A DNA stretch of 64,000 bases from Kroppenstedtia sanguinis. Lineage in GTDB: Bacteria; Bacillota; Bacilli; Thermoactinomycetales; DSM-45169. The stretch lies in assembly GCF_050433445.1 (NCBI RefSeq), contig NZ_JBNPXF010000006.1, positions 95,927 to 159,926 of the forward strand, read 5' to 3'. Shown here in pieces: positions 17,036 to 24,526 of the stretch. The notes under the pieces are model-generated. The model saw only the letters and a list, made by a program, of their open reading frames with translations. It did not search any database and was not told where the DNA came from. The stretch's first letter is position 1, and each line of letters opens with the position of its first letter. The position numbers and the translations under genes were made by a program.

Positions 17036-17687
17036 ATGAAGTTCCCGCCCGATCCTCCAACTCACGAATCCGAGCATCCCAGTCCCCTTCCCAATCTTGT
17101 TTTTTCGCCTTTTGAGCCAGACGAAGAGCTTCATGCCACTCTCCCACTTCTTCATACAAAGAGATCAGCGTCTCATACCCAGGATGTCTCGGAAGATTGA
17201 AATTGTACGGATCCATGCGATAAGCCCGCACCGCCACCGGAGCATACTCAATCTGCCGTTCACAGAAACGGATCGTGCGGTGAAGGGCCACCGGATCCTC
17301 ATTTCTTTGTTCATAGTAATATTGAATCTTCTCGGTGAAATAATCATGCAGGGCCAAATACTTCTTGGACTCCCATTGCTGGTGAACCCGGGGATCGGAA
17401 TGAACCAGTTTGACTTCTTTCAACTTCCTTCTGGCTCGTTCGTACAAGCGAGCTTCTTCGGCGGAGATCAGCATCCGAAAATCCATATCCCCTTCTCGAA
17501 AGCGAAATTCCGCCTCATAATCTTCTTCGTAGGCTTTGTCTCGCTCCCGGCGTGCCCGTTCCTCCTGGTATTCCTCCCATGCCTTCTGAACCCCGACTTT
17601 TCCTTTTTCAAGCCCTTTTTCTAGAAACCGTCGCGTCTTCTCAATCATCATCTTTCGCTTCTCTTCATCATTGAACAGGTTCAGCAT
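17034..17687 (-). CDS. Uncharacterised TPR-like protein, paralogue of the gene at 16148-16819
   Basis: A 217-residue, highly charged helical protein with no named family that I recognise. Residues 1-75 are a Lys/Glu/Arg-rich helix, probably coiled coil. The rest aligns with the convergent neighbour across its length, including RTIRFCERQIEYAPVAVRA and the C-terminal DWEGDWDARIREL, so the pair arose by duplication and inversion or were captured separately. GGGAGG precedes the ATG. A candidate promoter with an extended -10 (TGATATAAT) lies at 17727-17735. Function is unknown; TPR-like helical repeats suggest protein binding. Confidence 0.7.
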   Translation of the reverse strand: MLNLFNDEEKRKMMIEKTRRFLEKGLEKGKVGVQKAWEEYQEERARRERDKAYEEDYEAEFRFREGDMDFRMLISAEEARLYERARRKLKEVKLVHSDPRVHQQWESKKYLALHDYFTEKIQYYYEQRNEDPVALHRTIRFCERQIEYAPVAVRAYRMDPYNFNLPRHPGYETLISLYEEVGEWHEALRLAQKAKKQDWEGDWDARIRELEDRAGTS

Positions 17688-17726
17688 CGGTTGAACCTCC
17701 CGTCCGACTGATCCTCTTGACCCCTT

Positions 17727-17735
17727 ATTATATCA
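17727..17735 (-). promoter_or_regulatory. Extended -10 promoter of the minus-strand TPR-like gene
   Basis: TG-A-TATAAT on the minus strand, about 40 bp upstream of the ATG. No convincing -35 is seen, as is common for extended -10 promoters. Confidence 0.5.
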
Positions 17736-17793
17736 TGACCGATGGGTAAGATTACAGCTAATTCCTTTATAGAAAGAGTTGAGAAATATTCAT

Positions 17794-17993
17794 CTATAGA
17801 TGAGTATTGACGAGCTTCCCAAATGGATTCTTCCTTACATAAAAACGTCGAACTCCCCATGGCTTCCTCAACGGGCCCATCCTCCATTGGAACCTCTGCT
17901 TCTTTCACGTGAGTGAGTGCACTGTCCAGATCATCAACTTCAATTGACAAATCGGGCACTGGTATCCCAGAGCCGCCCTCTGAAAGAAAGCGG
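17794..17993 (-). pseudogene. Remnant of a VOC (glyoxalase-fold) family gene
   Basis: Minus-strand translation gives GIPVPDLSIEVDDLDSAL and then, after a one-base frame change near 17865, PWGVRRFYVRKNPFGKLVN and a TAG. Together these are the C-terminal half of a VOC-family domain. The N-terminal half is missing: upstream sequence switches into the mosaic repeat that begins near 17993. Truncation plus frameshift make this a dead gene. Its original substrate cannot be inferred. Confidence 0.65.
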
Positions 17994-18447
17994 TGAATCA
18001 AGAAACAGGCGGCAAAAGGGAGTCGTGTACTGCCCAAGCGATCTTTGTTGGGCTGAAGCCCTGAAATCGAGGTTGCGCCACGGGCACTACAATCTGAAAT
18101 AAAGGTTGCGCCACGGGCACTACAATCTGAAATAAAGTTCGCACCACATGCGTGCTGATTAGCCCTATTTTAGGTAGAAAATCAGGTGGGGATGGTGGGA
18201 CGGTGAAGAGCCTTTGCGTTTTTTGCAGGAGATCGTAGCCGACCCTCCCTCCCTGTCCCCTCAAACGACATTTTACAACGGAGACAATGGGAAGAGCGAA
18301 AGGATCATTTTGTTCCCATCATCCACTTTAGGGTTCATTAACAGCTCTGGTAGCACCACAGGCACAACAATCTCGATAGATTGAAGCCCTGAAATAAAGG
18401 TCGCGCCACGGGCACTACAATCTGAAATCGAGGTCGCCATCCTACCA
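17993..18447 (+). repeat. Composite mosaic repeat, copy H, with nested MITE B
   Basis: The order is: diverged end, GGGAGTCGTGTACTGCC, a TGAA-loop hairpin (GGGCTGAAGCCC), about two 33-bp units of the type GGGCACTACAATCTGAAATA, then MITE copy B (18151-18350), further units, and the end GGTCGCCATCCTACC. The same order is found on the opposite strand at 21611-22138 and, without a MITE, at 63873-64000. It fills most of the gap between the VOC remnant and korB; from 18448 to 18566 I see nothing further. Confidence 0.75.
18151..18350 (+). repeat. MITE-like palindromic repeat, copy B
   Basis: A full-length 200-bp copy: left end TGCTGATTAGCCCTATTTTA, right end (reverse complement) CCAGAGCTGTTAATGAACCC. 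It carries the conserved loop, here in the variant CCTTTGCGTTTTTTGCAGGAG, and the right-hand block ending TTCCCATCATCCACTTTAGG. It interrupts the 33-bp units of composite H. Confidence 0.8.
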
Positions 18448-18566
18448 TTGATAGAACAACGGACCGAAATGGGAAACCCCACCCGTATTTACAACACAAC
18501 TGGTGTAACCTTCATTTCACATCCTCCTAAGTTTTCTGCCTTATTTCGGTACGATGAACCTACTCT

Positions 18567-18611
18567 GTTAAAAAGACCGCTTCCCTTTATAGGGAAAGCG
18601 GTCTTTTTAAC
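18567..18611. terminator. Terminator after korB
   Basis: GTTAAAAAGACCGCTTCCCT and its inverse repeat, separated by a very short loop and with one bulged A, ending in T-runs on both strands. Confidence 0.88.
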
Positions 18612-18617
18612 CATAGT

Positions 18618-19484
18618 TTAAGAAAACTCCGCAACCAACTGGTCAAACTTCTCCCGTTCTAGCTTCAGATCCTGCTTCGCAAGTCCAGACTCCCGGAATC
18701 CCGGAATCAGCTCTTCATAGCTTGGCCGTTCTTTGTTCTGATAAATCAGCCCCGTCACAAGCCCTTCCGTCTCCATCAACTTTTGCATCGCCATCATCCG
18801 GTTGGAAGGGTCATAGTCCTCGTTCTGATCCAGATTGACCAAATGCTCCTTGAACCAGTCATACGTGTTGATTTTATTGTAAGTGACGCAGGGACTATAA
18901 ACATTGATCAGAGAGAATCCCTTGTGCTTCAATCCCTCTTCAATCAGTCGGGTCAATTGTTTCAGATCGCTAGAAAAACCCTGAGCCACAAACCCCGCCC
19001 CCGCCGTAAGTGCCATCTCCAAGGGCGCAAGGGCAGTTTCGATGGAACCTTTGGGAGTGCTGTTCGTTTTAAAACCCATTTCACTCCGGGGGGAAGTTTG
19101 CCCTTTGGTCAGTCCATAGATCTGATTATCCATAACAATATAGGTGATGTCCACATTTCGCCGGATAGCGTGAATCGTATGATTCATTCCGATGGCAAAC
19201 CCGTCGCCGTCCCCTCCAGCCGCCACCACTGTTAGATCACGATTGGCCAATTTCAAACCCTGGGCGATCGGCAATGATCGTCCATGGATCCCATGAAAAC
19301 CGTAAGCGTTCATATAACCGGAAATCCGGCCGGAACAACCGATCCCAGAGACCAGAACTACCTCTTCAGGCTCCAACCCCTGACTAGCAAAGGCACGCTG
19401 CATGGCGGCCAAAACGGAGAAATCGCCACAACCCGGACACCAGTTGGGCTTCACTTTATTGCGGAAATCCTTAAACGTGGCCAT
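18618..19484 (-). CDS. korB: 2-oxoacid:ferredoxin oxidoreductase, beta subunit
   Basis: The beta subunit binds thiamine diphosphate and an Fe-S cluster in a 2-oxoacid:ferredoxin oxidoreductase that decarboxylates a 2-oxoacid (probably 2-oxoglutarate) to its acyl-CoA. WCPGCGDF near residue 15 and CSGRISGY supply cluster cysteines, and GDGDGFAIGMNH is the TPP/Mg motif. The ATG at 19484 (MATFKDFRNKVKPNW) follows AAGGAG and overlaps the end of korA by 14 bp; the longer open frame is not family sequence. The protein has 288 residues. Substrate assignment is by similarity and not proven by motif. Confidence 0.9.
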   Translation of the reverse strand: MATFKDFRNKVKPNWCPGCGDFSVLAAMQRAFASQGLEPEEVVLVSGIGCSGRISGYMNAYGFHGIHGRSLPIAQGLKLANRDLTVVAAGGDGDGFAIGMNHTIHAIRRNVDITYIVMDNQIYGLTKGQTSPRSEMGFKTNSTPKGSIETALAPLEMALTAGAGFVAQGFSSDLKQLTRLIEEGLKHKGFSLINVYSPCVTYNKINTYDWFKEHLVNLDQNEDYDPSNRMMAMQKLMETEGLVTGLIYQNKERPSYEELIPGFRESGLAKQDLKLEREKFDQLVAEFS

Positions 19485-21231
19485 GGACCAACATCTCCTT
19501 ACATTGATTGTAGATTTCCGAAGGAAGAAAGGGATTTCCATCATATTTGAGAATGTGAGAGATCTTTTCGCCCATCCCCACATGAAGCTTGATCAGATTG
19601 GCAAGCTGCCCAGTGGCGTTATTCTCCACCACCACCACCCTTTTCGCTTGCTTGATCATAGGTTGAACCTGATCTGTCGGGAAGGGAAGCAACTGACGGA
19701 TATGCAGATGATTGACTTTCACCCCGTCCTCCTCCAATCGCTCCATCGTTTCCTGGATCACTCCTCGGGTGGAGTTGATGCCCAGGAGCAACAGATCGGG
19801 CTGAACATGCTCGGCACGGACATGCACCGGATCCTCAAACTCGATTCCCTGACTCAGCTTCCGCAATCTTTTCTCCATCATCTTTTTCCGGTTCAGTGCT
19901 TGTTCCGACGGGCGACCGGTTTCATCATGCTCCACCCCGGTAACGTGGTGAAGACCGTTTTTGACACCCGGCAACACCCGGGAAGATACCCCTTCCTCCG
20001 TCAGTTCATATCGTTTGTACAACTCGGAATGCTCCAGCTCCTTCAACCCATCCCCATCCGTCACCAGCTTTCCACGATCGATGTGAATCCGGTCATAATC
20101 GAGGGGTTCCACAGTCTGCTTGCCAAGGGATAGAGCCAAATCAGAGAGGAGAATCACTGGACACTGATATCGATCCGCCAAATTGAAGGCTTGAATCGTA
20201 TCATAGAAGCATTCTTCCACCGTACTGGGAGCGATCACAATCTTGGGGATATCCCCATGGGTGCTGTAAATCATAGCATTGATATCGCTCTGTTCCTGTT
20301 TGGTGGGAAGCCCCGTACTGGGCCCACCCCGTTGCGTATCCACAATCACGGCAGGGGTTTCAGTCATTCCGGAAAGGCCGACCGCCTCCGTCATCAGCGA
20401 CAACCCCGGACCGGCAGAGGCTGTTAATGCCCGAACGCCACCATAATTGGCACCGATCACCATGGAGATAGCCGCAATTTCGTCCTCGGTCTGCACCACG
20501 GTACCTCCGAATTCAGGCAGTCGCCTAATTAAGTATTCCATAATTTCTGAAGAGGGCGTAATCGGGTAAGCAGCCATCAGACGGGCTCCTGCAGCAATCG
20601 CTCCCAGAGCGATCGCATCATTGCCGATCATATAGAGCCGCTTCTTTCCGTCTGATTCCTCCAGCAGAAGTGTTTCCAGAGGACCTCCGCATTTCTGACG
20701 GATTTGCTCCGCCCCTTCGCGAATCGCTTGCATATTTTTTTCGACCACTTGCTCCCCTTTACGGGCAAACTTCCCTTCAATCACATTTTGAAAGGATTCC
20801 AATGGCAATCCCATCAAAGCGCTGGAAGCACCCACAGCCACCATATTCTTCATCTGAGCCAGACCCACATCCTGTGCAATCCGGGTAAAGGGAATGGAAA
20901 AAAAGCGGGCTTGGATCCCCTCTGGAAGGACAGGATTAAACTTAGAGTCCGCCAACACCACCCCATCGGCGTGCAGTTCTTGGGCATTCAAGTCGATGGT
21001 TTCCTGATCAAAGGCGACCAAAATATCCAAATCATCGGAAACCGCCCGGATGGGACGAGTGCTAATCCGAATTTTGGTATTGGAATGTCCTCCCTTGATA
21101 CGGGAAGAAAAGTGGCGATAACCGTATAGATAATATCCCAAGCGATTCAGCGCGGTAGAGAAGATCTCACCGGTGCTGTCGATCCCTTCTCCTTGTTGGC
21201 CGCCCACTTTCCACGAAAGTTGCTTGATCAA
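19471..21231 (-). CDS. korA: 2-oxoacid:ferredoxin oxidoreductase, alpha subunit (gamma-alpha fusion)
   Basis: This 586-residue protein fuses the gamma domain (GGQQGEGIDSTGEIF near the N-terminus) to the pyrimidine-binding alpha domain (MAAYPITPSSEIMEYL near residue 220) and a C-terminal transketolase-like domain. With KorB it forms a CoA-dependent, ferredoxin-reducing complex. The start is a TTG at 21231, supported by AAAGGAGATG about 10 nt upstream; the overlapping ATG is out of frame. The upstream gap contains a large mosaic repeat, so the promoter probably lies within 21232-21610, where I could not identify a clear one. Confidence 0.9.
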   Translation of the reverse strand: MIKQLSWKVGGQQGEGIDSTGEIFSTALNRLGYYLYGYRHFSSRIKGGHSNTKIRISTRPIRAVSDDLDILVAFDQETIDLNAQELHADGVVLADSKFNPVLPEGIQARFFSIPFTRIAQDVGLAQMKNMVAVGASSALMGLPLESFQNVIEGKFARKGEQVVEKNMQAIREGAEQIRQKCGGPLETLLLEESDGKKRLYMIGNDAIALGAIAAGARLMAAYPITPSSEIMEYLIRRLPEFGGTVVQTEDEIAAISMVIGANYGGVRALTASAGPGLSLMTEAVGLSGMTETPAVIVDTQRGGPSTGLPTKQEQSDINAMIYSTHGDIPKIVIAPSTVEECFYDTIQAFNLADRYQCPVILLSDLALSLGKQTVEPLDYDRIHIDRGKLVTDGDGLKELEHSELYKRYELTEEGVSSRVLPGVKNGLHHVTGVEHDETGRPSEQALNRKKMMEKRLRKLSQGIEFEDPVHVRAEHVQPDLLLLGINSTRGVIQETMERLEEDGVKVNHLHIRQLLPFPTDQVQPMIKQAKRVVVVENNATGQLANLIKLHVGMGEKISHILKYDGNPFLPSEIYNQCKEMLVHGHV

Positions 21232-21610
21232 ATGATTTCATCTCCTTTGGTTCTACCCTGCAACTGTCGCACCCTTATCATTACAGTTTTCATGAACCGA
21301 TTGACTGTATCTTTTCACTTCATAAAGGGATGCTGGATGCCCACCCGCCACCGCCAAAAATCTGCGGTTTGCGGGTTTTCTCACACCCGTTGTTCAGTTA
21401 TTCATTCTAGACCCCTGGCCCTTAAAAAGCAACCACTGTATACCGCCTACCAGGCGGGGAGATTGTGTTTCACCCACACGACCGTTGCCATCCAACAAGG
21501 AAGTAATGACTGGCCACTCCACATCTGACCATCGGGCAGGGGCAAAGGCCTACGCAAGCAACACAGGGAAGATTGTTGCCCCTAAAAGCCCTCTCGTAAG
21601 ACTTCTCCGC
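21232..21610. other. Non-coding stretch upstream of korA
   Basis: About 380 bp with no supportable gene on either strand. It contains the korA ribosome site and presumably its promoter. I see no riboswitch-like structure, and no recognisable gene remnant. Confidence 0.4.
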
Positions 21611-22138
21611 TGGGTAGGATGGCAACCTTTATTTCTGGTTGTAGTGCCTTTGGTGCATCCTTTATTTCAGATTGTAGTGCCTTTGGTGCATCCTTTATTT
21701 CAGATTGTAGTGCCTTTGGTGCTACCAGAGCTGTTAATCAACCATAAAATGGATGACGGGAACGAAACAACCCTTTCCCTCTTCCCATTGCCTCCATCAT
21801 AAAATGTCGTTTGAGGGGACGGGGAGGGTGGGACGGCTACGATCTCTTGCAAAAAACGCAAAGGCTCCTCACCGTCCCACCCTCCCGACCTGATTTCCTA
21901 CCTAAAATAGGGCTAATCAACATGCCTGTGGTGCGTCCTTGATTTCAGATTGTAGTGCCTGCGGTGCTACCTCTATTCCGGGCTTCAGCCCATCGCGATT
22001 GTTGTGCCTGTGCACATAAGGTCGCTTTGCACCCTTAGGGCACAAGTCTCGCCAGGGTCGCTTACCGCTTCCAGGTCTCGCTATGGCAGCACACGACTCC
22101 CTTCCACCGGCCATTTTCCGGTTAATCAACAGCCCTGA
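21611..22138 (-). repeat. Composite mosaic repeat, copy G, with nested MITE C
   Basis: Read on the minus strand from 22138: end CAGGGCTGTTGATTAACC, GGAAGGGAGTCGTGTGCTGCC region, a TGAA-loop hairpin (GGGCTGAAGCCC), one or two 33-bp-type units, MITE C (21926-21725), then three more units (each with GGCACTACAATCTGAAATAA or a variant) and the end GTTGCCATCCTACCCA. The outer end uses the same inverted repeat as the MITEs and the IS. It begins 5 bp beyond the stop codon of the dipeptidase gene. Confidence 0.75.
21725..21926 (-). repeat. MITE-like palindromic repeat, copy C
   Basis: A 202-bp, full-length copy in minus orientation: GGCATGTTGATTAGCCC at 21926 and CCAGAGCTGTTAATCAACC at 21725. It has the conserved inner stem and loop (CCTTTGCGTTTTTTGCAAGAG) and is most similar to copy B, which is also nested in a composite repeat. 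Confidence 0.8.
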
Positions 22139-22142
22139 CCGC

Positions 22143-23084
22143 CTACAAATGTCTGCTATAAAACTCATGCCAGTTTGTCCAAGTCCACCGTTTCACTAAA
22201 TGTTCCGGATAGCGCTTCAGCAATTCTTCACCCAAGGAAGGGAGCTTGCCGATGTGTTCCAATCCCGGGATCTTCTGTTGGATTCCGTCAAAATCAGACC
22301 CAAAAGCGATCCTCTCTTCTCCTCCCTGACTACAGATATATTCAATATGCTTCAAAAGGTCATCCACTGTGGCTGCATCCGGATCATCATGGACAAACTG
22401 AGGAACAAAAGTGATCCCGATCAATCCCTGTCTGTCCACTAAAGCCCGGATCTGATCATCCATCAGGTTCCGCCGATGAGAACAAAGGGCGCGAGCATTG
22501 GAATGGGAAGCGATCACCGGCAGATCTTCCTCCATCACATCCCAGAATCCTCGGACCGAAAGATGGGAAACGTCCAGTACCATCCGCAGGCGCTCCATCT
22601 CCCGGACCAACTCTCTGCCGAAGCGGGTCAGACCGCCCCCTCGTTCTTCTTCAATCCCGTCCGCTACTTCATTGGCGTAATTCCAAGTCAAACCCACCTG
22701 ACGAACCCCCAGTCGGGATAGGGTCCGCAGATAGCGAAGGCTCCCTTGCAACGCATCCGCCCCCTCCAAGGACAACAGCCCCCCCATCCGATTTTCCTGG
22801 GTCAGGTTGTTCAACTCCTCCGGCGTTCGGACCGGTTGCACGCCCCCTTTTCGGACGACCTCTTCATAGAACCGATCCACTTGTTCCAATGCTACTTGCC
22901 AGCTTTGACTGCGAGGAACATTCTCCGGGACAAAGATTGCAAATACCTGCAATAGCACTCCCGCTTGTCTGGCTGTATCATAGGTTACATCTAGGTCGTT
23001 CCCCTTTCCGTAGAAGTCCAGGTCCCCCTCCGCATCTTTCCAAAGTTTATACAATACATCACAATGACCGTCCATCCACCTCAT
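22143..23084 (-). CDS. Membrane dipeptidase family (peptidase M19)
   Basis: M19 zinc dipeptidases hydrolyse dipeptides and related amides. The metal-binding start motif is DGHCDVL, with LLSLEGADAL, VLDVSHLSVRGFWDV and IASHSNARAL further on, and FGSDFDGI near the C-terminus; these are family landmarks. The ATG at 23084 follows AGGAGG by 7 nt. At 313 residues it has normal length and no obvious signal peptide, so it is probably cytoplasmic despite the family name. The stop codon is 5 bp from composite repeat G. Confidence 0.88.
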   Translation of the reverse strand: MRWMDGHCDVLYKLWKDAEGDLDFYGKGNDLDVTYDTARQAGVLLQVFAIFVPENVPRSQSWQVALEQVDRFYEEVVRKGGVQPVRTPEELNNLTQENRMGGLLSLEGADALQGSLRYLRTLSRLGVRQVGLTWNYANEVADGIEEERGGGLTRFGRELVREMERLRMVLDVSHLSVRGFWDVMEEDLPVIASHSNARALCSHRRNLMDDQIRALVDRQGLIGITFVPQFVHDDPDAATVDDLLKHIEYICSQGGEERIAFGSDFDGIQQKIPGLEHIGKLPSLGEELLKRYPEHLVKRWTWTNWHEFYSRHL

Positions 23085-23216
23085 ATTGTATCCTCCTATA
23101 ATCATTGTAAAAAATATTGGGTTTTAGTGATTTTGGATCGTTAAGGGTTATCTCCATCATCCGATCCGATCGCCTTCAAACGAAGTAAATCACACAATAC
23201 TTCGATTGTAAACACA

Positions 23217-23252
23217 AAAGAAAACCTGTTTATAATTTATAAACAGGTTTAA
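23217..23252 (-). terminator. Terminator after spoVS
   Basis: A near-perfect 14-bp palindrome (AAACCTGTTTATAA / TTATAAACAGGTTT) followed by TCTTTT on the minus strand. Confidence 0.82.
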
Positions 23253-23272
23253 GTGTTCGGTTGTCATTCCTC

Positions 23273-23533
23273 TCAGCGAGGCTCCACGATCAGCTTGATT
23301 GCCGTCCGTTCCTCACCATCGATGACAATATCGGTGAAAGCAGGAATACAGATCAAGTCAATTCCACTAGGCGCAACAAATCCTCGTGCAATCGCAACCG
23401 CTTTGACGGATTGATTGAGTGCACCTGCTCCAATGGCTTGGATCTCGGCATTGCCTCGTTCTCGCAGGACGCCTGCAAGTGCACCAGCGACGGAGTTCGG
23501 GTTGGACTTTGCTGAAACTTTTAATACTTCCAT
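23273..23533 (-). CDS. spoVS: Stage V sporulation protein S
   Basis: SpoVS is a small Alba-like protein that affects septum dynamics, coat assembly and heat resistance during sporulation. The 86-residue sequence, starting MEVLKVSAKSNPNSVAGALA, is very highly conserved. The ATG at 23533 follows AGGAGG by 8 nt. An excellent SigH promoter lies upstream and a terminator follows, so it is monocistronic, as in Bacillus. Its neighbours ymdB and rny keep the Bacillus order. Confidence 0.97.
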   Translation of the reverse strand: MEVLKVSAKSNPNSVAGALAGVLRERGNAEIQAIGAGALNQSVKAVAIARGFVAPSGIDLICIPAFTDIVIDGEERTAIKLIVEPR

Positions 23534-23576
23534 ATCGGCTACCTCCTCGATGGTTTGGAGTGAATCCACTGTTAAT

Positions 23577-23605
23577 ATATTCGGCAATCTTTTATAAATT
23601 CCTTC
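23577..23605 (-). promoter_or_regulatory. SigH promoter of spoVS
   Basis: GAAGGAATT (-35) and GCCGAATAT (-10) separated by 11 bp on the minus strand fit the SigH consensus RnAGGAwww-N11-12-RnnGAATww at every defined position. spoVS is a known SigH target in Bacillus. Confidence 0.8.
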
Positions 23606-23676
23606 TATTTGTTGCTATCAGCCTTTATTTTCCGTAATCCCCGGAATCTATAGGTTTTTATCGGGATCCACCTCAA

Positions 23677-24468
23677 TTATTCAAACCAAGGCTGGTCATC
23701 ATCCAAGCGAAGCCGTTTGATCCCCGTCGCCTTTCCTGTCGCGGAATTCAAATCAATCAGCACGGCATTCAATTGGTTTCTACCCTTGGCCACTTCAAAA
23801 CGAACCGGTAACTGTGTTAAAAACTTCTTTATGACCAATTCTTTGTCCATCCCGAGCACACCGTCATAGGGGCCCACCATTCCCACATCGGTCAAATAGG
23901 CGGTTCCCTGGGGCAAGATCCGCTCATCGGCAGTCTGAATATGGGTATGGGTCCCCACCACCGCAGATACGCGGCCATCTAGATACCAAGCGAGAGCCAG
24001 CTTCTCGGAGGTGGTCTCCGCATGGAAGTCCACCAGCACCGGCGGATTTCCCTTCAATTTTTTCAAAATTGCATCCGCCTCTCGGAAAGGACAATCCAAT
24101 GTGGATAGAAAGGAACGCCCCATCAGATTGATCACCACCAACTCTCCACCGGCAAACTTCAAGTGGACGTATCCTTGTCCCGGAGTGCCTTCCGGGTAGT
24201 TGGCCGGGCGAACCATCCGTTCTTCACCATCGATAAAATCAAAAATCTCCCGTTTATCCCAAGTGTGATTTCCTAAAGTAATGCAATCCACTCCGGAACC
24301 ATAAAATTCCCGGGCGATAGGTCGCGTAATCCCTCGCCCGTCGGCGGCGTTCTCCCCATTCACAACAATCAGGTCGGGATGATGAGCACGTTTCAACTTC
24401 GGCAGATATTCCAAAAGAGTTTTTTGTCCCGACAAACCGACCACATCACCGATCATCAGTATTCTCAT
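23677..24468 (-). CDS. ymdB: YmdB metallophosphoesterase (cAMP phosphodiesterase family)
   Basis: YmdB is a calcineurin-like phosphodiesterase that hydrolyses cAMP in vitro and influences biofilm and motility gene expression in Bacillus. Metal ligands are visible in GDVVGLSG (Asp), VNGENAADG (Asn), LGNHTWD (His/Asn) and GTHTHIQTAD (His-x-His). Length is 263 residues, the family norm. It follows rny, separated by a terminator, in the same order as in Bacillus. Confidence 0.93.
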   Translation of the reverse strand: MRILMIGDVVGLSGQKTLLEYLPKLKRAHHPDLIVVNGENAADGRGITRPIAREFYGSGVDCITLGNHTWDKREIFDFIDGEERMVRPANYPEGTPGQGYVHLKFAGGELVVINLMGRSFLSTLDCPFREADAILKKLKGNPPVLVDFHAETTSEKLALAWYLDGRVSAVVGTHTHIQTADERILPQGTAYLTDVGMVGPYDGVLGMDKELVIKKFLTQLPVRFEVAKGRNQLNAVLIDLNSATGKATGIKRLRLDDDQPWFE

Positions 24469-24498
24469 CGCTTATAGCACTCCTCTTCAGGGAAAAAA

Positions 24499-24526
24499 AT
24501 AAAGCGGCGCAATGCCGCTTTATTTA
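24499..24526 (-). terminator. Terminator after rny
   Basis: AAAGCGGC-(5 nt)-GCCGCTTT then ATTTTTTT on the minus strand, overlapping the end of rny. Confidence 0.85.

Noticed and set aside
18070..18445. 33-bp repeats as a CRISPR array
   Set aside because: Units are directly adjacent with no unique spacers, differ among themselves, and no cas gene is nearby. They are tandem parts of a composite repeat.
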